Position numbers and translations under genes: made by a program
The notes under the pieces: generated by a model
Databases searched by the model: none
The model's input: the letters and a program-made list of their open reading frames with translations, nothing else
Told to the model about the DNA's origin: nothing
Assembly (NCBI GenBank): GCA_947169985.1
Contig: CAMVRW010000080.1
Span: forward strand, 1-9,327
Origin: an uncultured Butyrivibrio sp.
GTDB taxonomy: Bacteria > Bacillota > Clostridia > Lachnospirales > Lachnospiraceae
Reading direction: 5' to 3'
Length of the DNA stretch: 9,327 nt
Shown: positions 1-6,405 of the stretch, piece after piece
How the letters are laid out: the number at the start of each line of letters is the position of its first letter
Numbering within the stretch: the first letter of the stretch is position 1

Positions 1-91
1 TGACCATCCGATGCTGTGATTTGATTATTTATTTATGCTAATTTGGGGCAGGATCTCAATAAAGTTACATTTACTTCGTTTCTGAAAAAAT

Positions 92-103
92 ATCCTATAG
101 GAT
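92..103. promoter_or_regulatory. 12-bp perfect palindrome, possible operator
   Basis: ATCCTATAGGAT is its own reverse complement over all 12 bases. It lies 12 bp before the AGTGCCA repeat cluster, and the pairing of the two looks like a protein-binding region. No regulator can be named from the sequence, and a 12-bp AT-rich palindrome can occur by chance. Confidence 0.3.
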
Positions 104-115
104 TACCCAAAAACG

Positions 116-155
116 AGTGCCATATCGAGTGCCACCCAGTGCCACGCGAGTGCCA
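116..155. repeat. Four direct copies of AGTGCCA at helical spacing
   Basis: AGTGCCA occurs at 116-122, 128-134, 138-144 and 149-155. Three of the four are preceded by CG. Start-to-start spacing is 12, 10 and 11 bp, so all copies sit on about the same face of the DNA helix. On the minus strand the motif reads TGGCACT. The spacing suggests an array bound by a protein, as in iterons or cooperative operators, but no replication gene or regulator lies in the window. The intervals are too short for a CRISPR array. Confidence 0.55.
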
Positions 156-239
156 ATTTTTTATGAAATATATGAATCTATAACAAGTTTTATATGAATT
201 GAAATCTCCGCGAATGAAGTGTTTATGCGGTTTTAGAGA

Positions 240-322
240 GTTTTAAGGATTTTTATGGAGATATATGAAAAAGGTGCTCAAATAACAATTCCCAATTTCA
301 TGGTATATATCTCCTTTAAAAC
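240..322 (-). repeat. Imperfect inverted repeat enclosing a Shine-Dalgarno site
   Basis: GTTTTAA (240-246) pairs with TTAAAAC (316-322), and GGAGATATAT (257-266) pairs perfectly with ATATATCTCC (305-314). A short GAAA/TTTC match follows further in. Read on the minus strand, the 5' arm contains AAAGGAG (317-311), which is then base-paired, while an ATG (301-299) sits just inside the stem. The fold would sequester a ribosome binding site. It could be an RNA switch, a remnant of a small mobile repeat, or the ruin of a gene start. Confidence 0.4.
278..301 (-). other. Seven-codon ORF behind a strong ribosome binding site (leader peptide or gene remnant)
   Basis: On the minus strand AAAGGAG is followed 9 nt later by ATG (301-299) and an ORF reading MKLGIVI then TGA. 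Such an ideal ribosome binding site on a seven-codon ORF is unusual. It may be a leader peptide, the start of a decayed gene, or coincidence. A possible promoter lies upstream at 361-389. I see no continuation of a gene in any frame after the stop. Confidence 0.25.
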
Positions 323-360
323 AATTATTTTCGTAAAAATAGCCCTAACACGGCGAATAT

Positions 361-389
361 ATATTACCATGTCAGGACCATTTTGTAAA
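361..389 (-). promoter_or_regulatory. Possible minus-strand sigma-A promoter
   Basis: The minus strand reads TTTACA (389-384), a 17-nt spacer, then TAATAT (366-361), preceded by TG in the extended -10 position. That is 5 of 6 and 4 of 6 matches to consensus at ideal spacing. It lies just past the hairpin repeat and about 60 nt ahead of the Shine-Dalgarno/ATG pair ending at 301. AT-rich sequence makes chance matches common. Confidence 0.35.
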
Positions 390-400
390 AAATATGTTGG

Positions 401-488
401 GGAGTCACGGGGACGGTTCTTTTGAGTCAAGGGGACGGTTCTTTTGACTCCCTTTTTCATGGAGTCAAAAGAACCGTCCCCGTGGCTC
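401..488. repeat. Large inverted repeat with tandemly duplicated left arm; likely REP-like element and terminator
   Basis: The right arm (461-481) pairs perfectly over 21 bp with 431-451, leaving a 9-nt loop (452-460). The left side holds a second, contiguous copy of the same sequence: 404-425 and 426-447 are 22-bp tandem units differing only at C408/A430. The right arm also matches the outer copy (402-425) with one mismatch over 24 bases (465-488), because it carries the CGTG extension that the inner copy lacks. Two alternative hairpins are therefore possible. The core GGGGACGGTTCTTTTGA resembles dispersed palindromes I recall from many Firmicutes genomes. It begins 11 nt after the GH27 stop codon, and on the minus strand a T-run (395-390) follows, so it may end the operon transcript. 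Confidence 0.75.
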
Positions 489-499
489 TAAAAGCATTG

Positions 500-1804
500 T
501 CACGGTATTTCATAGCACTTTACTGTGTGGGGCTTTAGCTGGATCTTCTGCTTATTCTTAAGGATTTCTTTTTGGTCATCCCATATTTCTGTGGCTGTGA
601 CTGTGTCTGAATCCGTAAGTCCCAGATCCTCAAATTTAAGCTTGGCGGTTCCTTTGCTCTCTCCTATATTGAAAAGAGCTATGTATGTTTTTCCATCCTT
701 AGTCCTGCTCTGCCAGATGACTATGTCGTCCTTTCGCATGACCTGATGGGCTTTTCTGCCGTATCTGTGCATGCCAAGGAGCCTGGTGTTTGATAGAAGT
801 TTCAGGGTGAATTCATCATTATCCCTTAGCTCTCCTCCTATGAAAAGAGGTGACCTGAAGATGCACCATAGGCTCATCATGATCTTCTGCTCGTCTTCAG
901 TAAAGTGGCTGTAGTGACCGGGACTTCCCCCTTCATCATTGCAGGCACAAAGGTGTCCCACAGGAAGCATATCGCAGTCTGGCCAGTGACCCTTGCAGCC
1001 AATGCCTTCCCAGGCATGACATCTTTCAAACATTCCATAAAGGAGCTCCCACTTATCCCAGAAATCATCAGTCATTCGCCACATGTTGGCATTTTCAAGC
1101 AGGAAATCCTTCTGTTCCACTCTGGCGGGGCCGGGAGACAGAGAAAGGACCATTTTTCTTCCGCACTTTTCTATAGCATTTTTTATTAGGGCAATCTCGG
1201 AAAAACCTGCTCCCGGAGCCTCCGGTCCACAGTCTATCCTTGCTATATCATCGACCTTAACAAAGTCCACACCCCATTCAGCATAAAGCTTGAAAATAGA
1301 ATCATAATAATCCTGGGCTCCCTCTTTTGACGCATCAACGCCGTACATGTCTGTGTTCCACATGCAGATGGAAGCTGGGTGTGCTATATCTCTGGCAGTC
1401 TGGTTGCTGCCAAGTATCTTACAGTTCCCATGGACAGCCTGTCTTGGAATTCCACGCATGATATGTATTCCAAACTTAAGCCCCATGTCATGGATCTGGT
1501 CTGCAATAGGTTTAAAGCCTTTTCCTTTCGCTGCAGATGGGAATCTGTTAGGGGCAGGCATAAGCCTTGAATACTCATCCATTTCAAGCTCAGTGAATTT
1601 ATGATATTCATGGGAATCTGCCAAAGGCTCATACCACTGGATATCACAGACAACATACTTCCAGCCGAACTCCTTCAGGTGTTCCTTCATGTATTTCGCA
1701 TTTCCAAGAAGTGCTTCTTCATTGACACTTGCGCCATAGCAGTCCCAACTGTTCCACCCCATTGGCGGGCGCTTTGCAACTATCTTTTCTTTATCCTTAC
1801 CCAT
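500..1804 (-). CDS. GH27 glycoside hydrolase (alpha-galactosidase family; possible beta-L-arabinopyranosidase)
   Basis: A 434-residue cytoplasmic glycosidase of the melibiase/GH27 fold, which hydrolyses terminal alpha-galactosides with retention. The family signature PPMGWNSWDCYG is at residues 13-24. The KxD motif FVKVDD (181-186) supplies the likely nucleophile D185, and WRMTDD (242-247) the likely acid/base D246. Residues from about 350 form the C-terminal beta-sandwich. The usual DDxW sugar-binding motif reads CDIQW here (53-57), so the second aspartate is replaced by isoleucine, which may change specificity. I chose the ATG at 1804 because AAGGGAG lies 8 nt upstream and homology starts soon after. 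Extending to 1978 would add 58 residues that are only the GH127 gene read in another frame. The start overlaps the GH127 stop by 8 nt (ATGGGTAA), implying translational coupling. There is no signal peptide. The fold assignment is firm; the substrate is inferred. Confidence 0.9.
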   Translation of the reverse strand: MGKDKEKIVAKRPPMGWNSWDCYGASVNEEALLGNAKYMKEHLKEFGWKYVVCDIQWYEPLADSHEYHKFTELEMDEYSRLMPAPNRFPSAAKGKGFKPIADQIHDMGLKFGIHIMRGIPRQAVHGNCKILGSNQTARDIAHPASICMWNTDMYGVDASKEGAQDYYDSIFKLYAEWGVDFVKVDDIARIDCGPEAPGAGFSEIALIKNAIEKCGRKMVLSLSPGPARVEQKDFLLENANMWRMTDDFWDKWELLYGMFERCHAWEGIGCKGHWPDCDMLPVGHLCACNDEGGSPGHYSHFTEDEQKIMMSLWCIFRSPLFIGGELRDNDEFTLKLLSNTRLLGMHRYGRKAHQVMRKDDIVIWQSRTKDGKTYIALFNIGESKGTAKLKFEDLGLTDSDTVTATEIWDDQKEILKNKQKIQLKPHTVKCYEIP

Positions 1805-3731
1805 GAGATTCTCCCTTTGTAAGTTTCCAGTAAATTCCGTAGCTCTGCCTGTACTGATTGTAGTGCGTGGTGAAAAGAAGCGGAGTATCCACACCCTCCA
1901 GCCTGAAATCCATGGTCCCCGGCTCTTTAATAAGATGTTTATCAAGGTTGCGAAGGAAATCTTCCACGGAAAGTTCATCAGTTATACGCAATACATCTGA
2001 ATCAACTGCCTTCGTCCCGGACACAACAACTGCTATGCCATGTGGCTTTGTGCTGATCTTCGCAGTTCCCAGCATGGCAGACAGCACATAAGGGCCGTAC
2101 ATGAAGGCATAGGTATTTTCTCCATCAGGAAGATTCTCGTAGTGAAGCCCCATAGGCCAGCGAATGGTTATAACACTCCCGTCCTTTAACAGGTCTTTTG
2201 ACAGGTTGTAAAAGCCATCTTTGTCTTGTATGTTACATCGTAATCCATCAATTTCTATCTCCGGATTGCCACAAAGCCACTCGGGTTTCCTGAGGTATAA
2301 GTCATCACAGAACGCTTTCCCAGATTTTGTACTGATAACCAATTTAACCTTGTCGGACTTTGTGAAGTCACATTCCTGCCAGATAGAATAGTCCTCAGTT
2401 TCCAGCTGGGAATCCAGATATAAAGCCACCAGGAGCTTACCCTTTTCACGATAGTAAATTCCCTCCTGAAGCTTGGTGAAATTCTCGTAGCCTGTTCCGG
2501 TGCAGCACCAGAAATTTCCATCAAAAGTATTGAATACCTTATGGTAACCTGTAGCCATTGGCTGAAAATACGTGGTAAAGCCTGTATCGTGATCCTGGGA
2601 CGCCATGATGGCATTTATCAGAGTACGCTCAGCGTAGTCCAGGTATTTCACATCGCCGGTTGCCAAAAAGAGCCTTCGAGAGAATTTAAGCATGTTGTAG
2701 GTGTTGCAGGTCTCATTGTTGACGTTGGTTCTCTCACCATCCAGAACGTAGTCTGCTCCGAAGTGCTCATCCTCACTGTTGCCGCCTGTTACATAGGTGT
2801 GTTTTTCGATAACCATATCCCAGAAGGCCTTGGCGTATTCAAGGTATATACTTTCGCTGTTATCAGCCTCATACCTGGCCAGTGCGCCGATAAACTTGGG
2901 GATTGTGGTGTTAGCGTGAACGTCCTTCAAAAGGTCTTTTGTTCCGGCAAGGGCAGCCTCAAAAAGGTTGGTCTCATCAAACTGATGAGCAGCCTTGAAA
3001 AGAATGTCCGGATCAGATATGGCAAAAGAGCTTTCGGCGCCGTCCAGGTCACGATTGATCCTGTAAAGCTCATAAAGGCATTCGTTCATGCCTCCATACT
3101 CAATGCCAAGGACTGTCTGCCTGGTTTCGGGGCTCCAGTTATTTGCCCTTTTTGCAATCCAAAGCCCAAGTCTGTTTGCAACTTTCAAGGCATTCGTATT
3201 ACCTGCGATAGCATAAGCAGCGTTTAATCCTGCCAGGATCTTGTGCATGGTATACCAGGGCACCCAGGCCTCTGTAAATGGATTACTCTTTCCCTCCTCA
3301 ACATTATCAAATTGAAGAGTTGGGTTAGTAACAAACTCTTTTGATGGGAGTGTTGCACCAAACACATAGCCCTCATAATCTGTTCCCATGGTCATTTCCT
3401 GGCACTCAAGGAGACTATCTACCACATATTCAAGGCGCATTCGTATTTCTTTTTGGGCTCCATCATCAAGTCCCGGGTTAACTGCAGCCTGGGACAGGGC
3501 TGTGACATAGTGACCAAGGGTATGTCCCCCTATCATTCCGTCTTCCCAGCCTCCGGGATAGCGCTTCTTATCTTTCATAAAGGTCTTTTGCTCCTGAAAG
3601 CTCAGGCCCTTTATGATAGCTGCAGTCTCTCTGAAGCCGGCCAGTAGCCTGTCTGCATCAAGCTTAAGTATGTTATGGGCAGTAATCTTTAGTGCCTCAT
3701 CATAGTAAGGATCTGTAACCTTGACTTTCAT
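1797..3731 (-). CDS. GH127 beta-L-arabinofuranosidase (DUF1680 family)
   Basis: A 644-residue protein of the GH127 family, whose characterised member HypBA1 of Bifidobacterium longum releases L-arabinose from beta-L-arabinofuranosides such as those on hydroxyproline-rich plant proteins. The unusual zinc-cysteine active site appears intact: ETC (E340, C342) and the pair CC (C409, C410) in FWCCTGTGYENF match the zinc ligands and catalytic cysteine, and TGGNSEDEHF supplies the probable acid/base E322. An (alpha/alpha)6 barrel covers roughly residues 1-420, followed by beta-sandwich domains. Length is normal for the family and there is no signal peptide, so it should act on imported oligosaccharides. 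It starts 3 nt after the asparaginase stop and shares that gene's reading frame (TAA GAT ATG), so no earlier start is possible. AGGGGAG (3753-3747) lies inside the asparaginase end, 15 nt from the ATG. It overlaps GH27 downstream. Confidence 0.93.
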   Translation of the reverse strand: MKVKVTDPYYDEALKITAHNILKLDADRLLAGFRETAAIIKGLSFQEQKTFMKDKKRYPGGWEDGMIGGHTLGHYVTALSQAAVNPGLDDGAQKEIRMRLEYVVDSLLECQEMTMGTDYEGYVFGATLPSKEFVTNPTLQFDNVEEGKSNPFTEAWVPWYTMHKILAGLNAAYAIAGNTNALKVANRLGLWIAKRANNWSPETRQTVLGIEYGGMNECLYELYRINRDLDGAESSFAISDPDILFKAAHQFDETNLFEAALAGTKDLLKDVHANTTIPKFIGALARYEADNSESIYLEYAKAFWDMVIEKHTYVTGGNSEDEHFGADYVLDGERTNVNNETCNTYNMLKFSRRLFLATGDVKYLDYAERTLINAIMASQDHDTGFTTYFQPMATGYHKVFNTFDGNFWCCTGTGYENFTKLQEGIYYREKGKLLVALYLDSQLETEDYSIWQECDFTKSDKVKLVISTKSGKAFCDDLYLRKPEWLCGNPEIEIDGLRCNIQDKDGFYNLSKDLLKDGSVITIRWPMGLHYENLPDGENTYAFMYGPYVLSAMLGTAKISTKPHGIAVVVSGTKAVDSDVLRITDELSVEDFLRNLDKHLIKEPGTMDFRLEGVDTPLLFTTHYNQYRQSYGIYWKLTKGESHG

Positions 3732-3734
3732 ATC

Positions 3735-4730
3735 TTATAACTTCATCTCCCCTGCAATATTTATTGAGTAATAATCCCTGATCTCTGTAATATCATCAGT
3801 CATTCCCAGGATCCACATAAGCTTTGTGAGAGCTGCTTCGCCCGTCATGTCGTGGGCTTCAAGGGCACCTATCTCGATAGCTCTTTTACCTGTTTCATAG
3901 ACATCCATCTTGGTGCCTTCATATCTGCACTGGGTTCCAACAACAACGGTCATTCCGCCCTTTATCAGCTTTTCAAGAGCACCTATAAAATCGTGCTTAA
4001 CGAAGGGCATTCCACCGATGCCGTAGGCCTCAATGTAGAGTCCTTTGTAGCCAAGCTCTGCTATGGATTCAATAAAGTTTCTGTGTATTCCTGGGAACAT
4101 CTTTATCATGCAGACCTTGTCAGAATAGGTGTCCGTAAGCTTGAAAATGCCTGTTCTATCAGGAACAGCTGCGGTGTCAATCTTCATGCCAAGGGAACTG
4201 ATGGTAGCGATATTGGGATAGTTAATGCTCTCGAAGGCATCAAAGCTTAAGGACCTTACTTTTGAGGCCCTGCAGCCCAGCATTACTTTTCTGTTAAAGG
4301 CAACAAATACGCCGGGAATCTGACTGGCTGCCATATGTATGGCACATCTGCAGTTTTCCATGGCGTCAGCAACAGGGTCTGTTATGGAAAGCTGGGAACC
4401 TGTTATCACCACGGGGATTCCAATGTTCCTTAGCATAAAAGAGAGCATGGAGGATGTGTAGGCCAGCGTATCTGTGCCGTGTATGACCACTATTCCATCG
4501 TAATCATTTCTGCAATCACTTATCCTACGGGCCAGAGCGCTCCAGTCCTCAGGAAATATATTGGCACTGTCCAGGGAGCAGAAATCCTCTATCTCGATGT
4601 CAGTATCCCCTGATACCATCTGCAGCTCTTTTTGCATATCGTGTATTGAAAGACCTGGAATAAGGCCGTTTTTCTTCATGACAGCAGAAAGTGTTCCGCC
4701 GGTATTTATGATAAGTATCTTTTTACTCAT
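3735..4730 (-). CDS. ansA: Type I (cytoplasmic) L-asparaginase
   Basis: A 331-residue L-asparaginase, converting asparagine to aspartate and ammonia. Both family signatures are present: NTGGTLS near the N-terminus, with catalytic Thr13, and IHGTDTLAYT with Thr86-Asp87. Lys157 in the ASKVRS segment completes the usual Thr-Asp-Lys set. It lacks a signal peptide and begins almost directly with the motif, as in cytoplasmic type I enzymes. The ATG at 4730 is supported by GGAGGAA 10 nt upstream. It is first in an operon with GH127 and GH27, which is an uncommon partnership. It may recover nitrogen or aspartate from the peptide part of imported glycopeptides, or have no link beyond co-transcription. 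Some family members also use glutamine, and the sequence alone does not exclude that. Confidence 0.93.
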   Translation of the reverse strand: MSKKILIINTGGTLSAVMKKNGLIPGLSIHDMQKELQMVSGDTDIEIEDFCSLDSANIFPEDWSALARRISDCRNDYDGIVVIHGTDTLAYTSSMLSFMLRNIGIPVVITGSQLSITDPVADAMENCRCAIHMAASQIPGVFVAFNRKVMLGCRASKVRSLSFDAFESINYPNIATISSLGMKIDTAAVPDRTGIFKLTDTYSDKVCMIKMFPGIHRNFIESIAELGYKGLYIEAYGIGGMPFVKHDFIGALEKLIKGGMTVVVGTQCRYEGTKMDVYETGKRAIEIGALEAHDMTGEAALTKLMWILGMTDDITEIRDYYSINIAGEMKL

Positions 4731-4780
4731 GTCTTAATGCTTCCTCCGATAAAAAGCTATGAAGTTCTTTTACATTTTCG

Positions 4781-4809
4781 ATTGTAGCATATTTATTTTG
4801 CCTTTTAGT
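4781..4809 (-). promoter_or_regulatory. Probable extended -10 promoter of the ansA-GH127-GH27 operon
   Basis: The minus strand has TGCTACAAT (4789-4781), an extended -10 with 5 of 6 matches in the hexamer. A 17-nt spacer leads to ACTAAA (4809-4804), a poor -35, as is common for extended -10 promoters. Transcription would start near 4774 and give a 5' leader of about 44 nt. It is the only good candidate upstream of the operon. Confidence 0.5.
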
Positions 4810-4826
4810 TATTTTTAAGTTATACA
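4798..4826 (+). promoter_or_regulatory. Probable promoter of the lipoprotein gene
   Basis: TTGCCT (4798-4803), a 17-nt spacer and TATACA (4821-4826) form a reasonable sigma-A promoter with 4 of 6 matches in each box. Transcription would begin near 4833, about 50 nt before the ATG. GATAAT at 4828-4833 is an alternative -10. The site overlaps the upstream part of the divergent minus-strand promoter, so one regulator could control both directions. The gene's ribosome binding site is GAGGAG (4868-4873), 9 nt before the start. Confidence 0.45.
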
Positions 4827-4882
4827 TGATAATCTTGTCTCATCAAAAAACAAAACGCTTATGAAATGAGGAGAATATCATA

Positions 4883-6367
4883 ATGAAAAGAATCGAAGTA
4901 AAGAAATTATTACCTTATGTATCTATAATGCTTATGTGTATGTCGGTAACAGCTTGTGGTCAGAGCGCATCTTCTGCAAGTTCAGCTACAGAAGATACTG
5001 CAGTTGTGGCAGAAGAACAAACTCAGGGCGAAGCCCCTGAAAAACCTGATGGCGAAGCTCCTGACGGTGAGGCTCCCGGAGAACCACCTAGTGGAGAAAA
5101 GCCAGACGGTGCTCCCGGAGATGCTCCTGGCGGCTTTGGCGGAGGCGGAATGAGCAGCGCTGACATAGATTATTCCGGGGCTGTTGAGATCACCAGCGGC
5201 GATTCTCAGGATGGCCAGACCTACAAAAGCACTACTGCAGATGAGAGTGCACTTTTGATCTCCACCTCCGACGATGTGACAATTTCAAACGCAACAGTAA
5301 GTAAGACCGGTGATTCTGATGGTGGTGACAACTGTAACTTCTATGGACTTAACGCTGCTGTCCTTGTAAAGGACGGATCCACAACCACAATTACCGGTGC
5401 AACAATCACCTCTGATGCAGACGGCGCAAACGGTGTATTCTCTTACGGCGGAAACGGCGGACAGAATGGTGCTTCAGGAGACGGAACAACTGTAATCATC
5501 TCTGATTCAACTATCACAACTACAGGGGACGGCTCCGGTGGTATCATGACAACCGGTGGCGGAGTTACAAAGGCCTCAAACCTCACAGTTGAGACCAGCG
5601 GACAGTCCTCAGCTGCAATCCGCACAGACCGTGGTGGCGGAACAGTTACCGTTGATGGCGGAACCTACACAACTAACGGTCTTGGATCACCTTCAATCTA
5701 CTCAACTGCTGACATCACTGTTTCCAACGCAACACTTGTTTCTAACCTTTCAGAAGCAGTTTGTATTGAAGGAATGAACTCCATCACACTTAAAGACTGT
5801 GACATGACAGCCAACAACACAAAGATGAACGGTAACGCCACCTTCCTTGACTCCATCATGATCTATCAGTCAATGTCAGGTGATGCAGACAGCGGTACCT
5901 CAACTTTTGATATGACAGGCGGTAGCCTCACAAGTGAAAACGGACACGTATTCCATGTCACAAACACTAACGCTGTGATCAACCTGAACAATGTTAAGAT
6001 CACTAACAAGGACTCCGAAAATATCCTGCTCTCCGTATGTGATGACGGCTGGAATGGTTCAGACAATATCGCAACTTTGAATGCAGTAAACCAGACTCTC
6101 GAGGGAACTATCCTTGTTGGCAGCAACTCCACACTTACCCTTAACCTTACAGATGGTTCCAGCTTTGCAGGCTCCATCAGTGGCAAGATAACAAACGCCA
6201 AGGGTGATTCAGTTTCTACCGAAGTGGGTGAGGTCAATGTAACTCTCGACAAGAACAGCACCTGGACTCTTACAGCAGATACCTACATCACTTCCTTCGA
6301 CGGAGATGTTTCTAACATAGTAAGTAATGGTTATACATTATACGTAAACGGTACAGCAATAAACTGA
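4883..6367 (+). CDS. Secreted lipoprotein with Pro/Gly/Glu-rich linker and beta-helix-like repeat domain (putative carbohydrate-binding or adhesive)
   Basis: A 494-residue surface lipoprotein. A basic start (MKRIEVKK) and a hydrophobic stretch lead to the lipobox VTAC, with Cys25 as the lipidated residue. Residues about 27-48 are Ser/Ala/Thr-rich. Residues 49-90 form a flexible linker of PDGEAP-like units ending in a glycine cluster. From about 95 onwards, short beta-strand units recur: VTISNATV (132), TTITGATI (168), VIISDSTI (204), GTVTVDGGTY (253), ITVSNATL (278), ITLKDCDM (301), AVINLNNVKI (364), VNVTLDK (451). This pattern fits a right-handed beta-helix rich in Thr, Asn, Gly and Asp. It resembles proteins annotated as carbohydrate-binding-domain proteins (DUF4353 / Cthe_2159-like, where the C. 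thermocellum protein binds acidic plant polysaccharide); this is from memory. No catalytic motif is recognised. No cell-wall sorting signal is present. Binding or adhesion is inferred. Confidence 0.8.
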   Translation: MKRIEVKKLLPYVSIMLMCMSVTACGQSASSASSATEDTAVVAEEQTQGEAPEKPDGEAPDGEAPGEPPSGEKPDGAPGDAPGGFGGGGMSSADIDYSGAVEITSGDSQDGQTYKSTTADESALLISTSDDVTISNATVSKTGDSDGGDNCNFYGLNAAVLVKDGSTTTITGATITSDADGANGVFSYGGNGGQNGASGDGTTVIISDSTITTTGDGSGGIMTTGGGVTKASNLTVETSGQSSAAIRTDRGGGTVTVDGGTYTTNGLGSPSIYSTADITVSNATLVSNLSEAVCIEGMNSITLKDCDMTANNTKMNGNATFLDSIMIYQSMSGDADSGTSTFDMTGGSLTSENGHVFHVTNTNAVINLNNVKITNKDSENILLSVCDDGWNGSDNIATLNAVNQTLEGTILVGSNSTLTLNLTDGSSFAGSISGKITNAKGDSVSTEVGEVNVTLDKNSTWTLTADTYITSFDGDVSNIVSNGYTLYVNGTAIN

Positions 6368-6375
6368 TCAACATA

Positions 6376-6405
6376 AAAACAAGGGATCATAGGGGCCCTT
6401 GTTTT
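6376..6405. terminator. Bidirectional rho-independent terminator between convergent genes
   Basis: AAAACAAGGG (6376-6385) pairs over 10 bp with CCCTTGTTTT (6396-6405), with a 10-nt loop. The plus strand ends in GTTTT and the minus strand in GTTTTTATG, so it can stop transcription from both the lipoprotein gene and the phosphatase gene. It starts 8 nt after the lipoprotein stop. On the minus strand it includes the last codons and the TGA of the phosphatase gene. Confidence 0.85.

Larger units (their letters stand above)
1..499. other. Intergenic region, no protein gene, several repeat and regulatory-like structures
   Basis: I find no protein gene with credible length, start and ribosome binding site in this stretch. 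It is AT-rich and holds, from left to right, a 12-bp palindrome (92-103), four AGTGCCA copies (116-155), a long imperfect inverted repeat (240-322) with a strong Shine-Dalgarno site inside it, a possible minus-strand promoter (361-389) and a large inverted repeat (401-488). If the minus-strand promoter is real, its transcript would cross the other elements as an untranslated leader of more than 350 nt before leaving the window on the left. The gene it would serve is not visible. Confidence 0.7.

Noticed and set aside
116..155. CRISPR array or sigma-54 promoter in the AGTGCCA/TGGCACT cluster
   Set aside because: Units are 7 bp at 10-12 bp spacing, far too short for CRISPR. TGGCAC matches the -24 box of sigma-54 promoters, and one GG-N10-GC spacing occurs, but there is no TTGC-type -12 box.
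278..460. 60-codon minus-strand ORF starting in the loop of the inverted repeat
   Set aside because: Its first part is just the repeat arm translated, no good ribosome binding site precedes the ATG at 460, and the composition is not protein-like. Only the final seven codons have a good ribosome binding site.
401..488. Insertion sequence end
   Set aside because: No transposase gene, target duplication or paired terminal repeat is visible. It is better described as a stand-alone palindromic repeat.
1805..1978. Extending GH27 by 58 residues to the ATG at 1978
   Set aside because: That part lies wholly inside the GH127 coding sequence in another frame and resembles no GH27 N-terminus. The ATG at 1804 has a strong ribosome binding site and begins just before the PPMGWNSW motif.
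2541..3227. 228-codon plus-strand ORF opposite GH127
   Set aside because: It is antisense to a well-supported GH127 gene with intact active-site motifs, and shows no recognisable domain.
4731..4882. Riboswitch in the divergent intergenic region
   Set aside because: Both leaders are only about 45-50 nt after the likely promoters, too short for known large riboswitches, and no conserved aptamer motif was seen.
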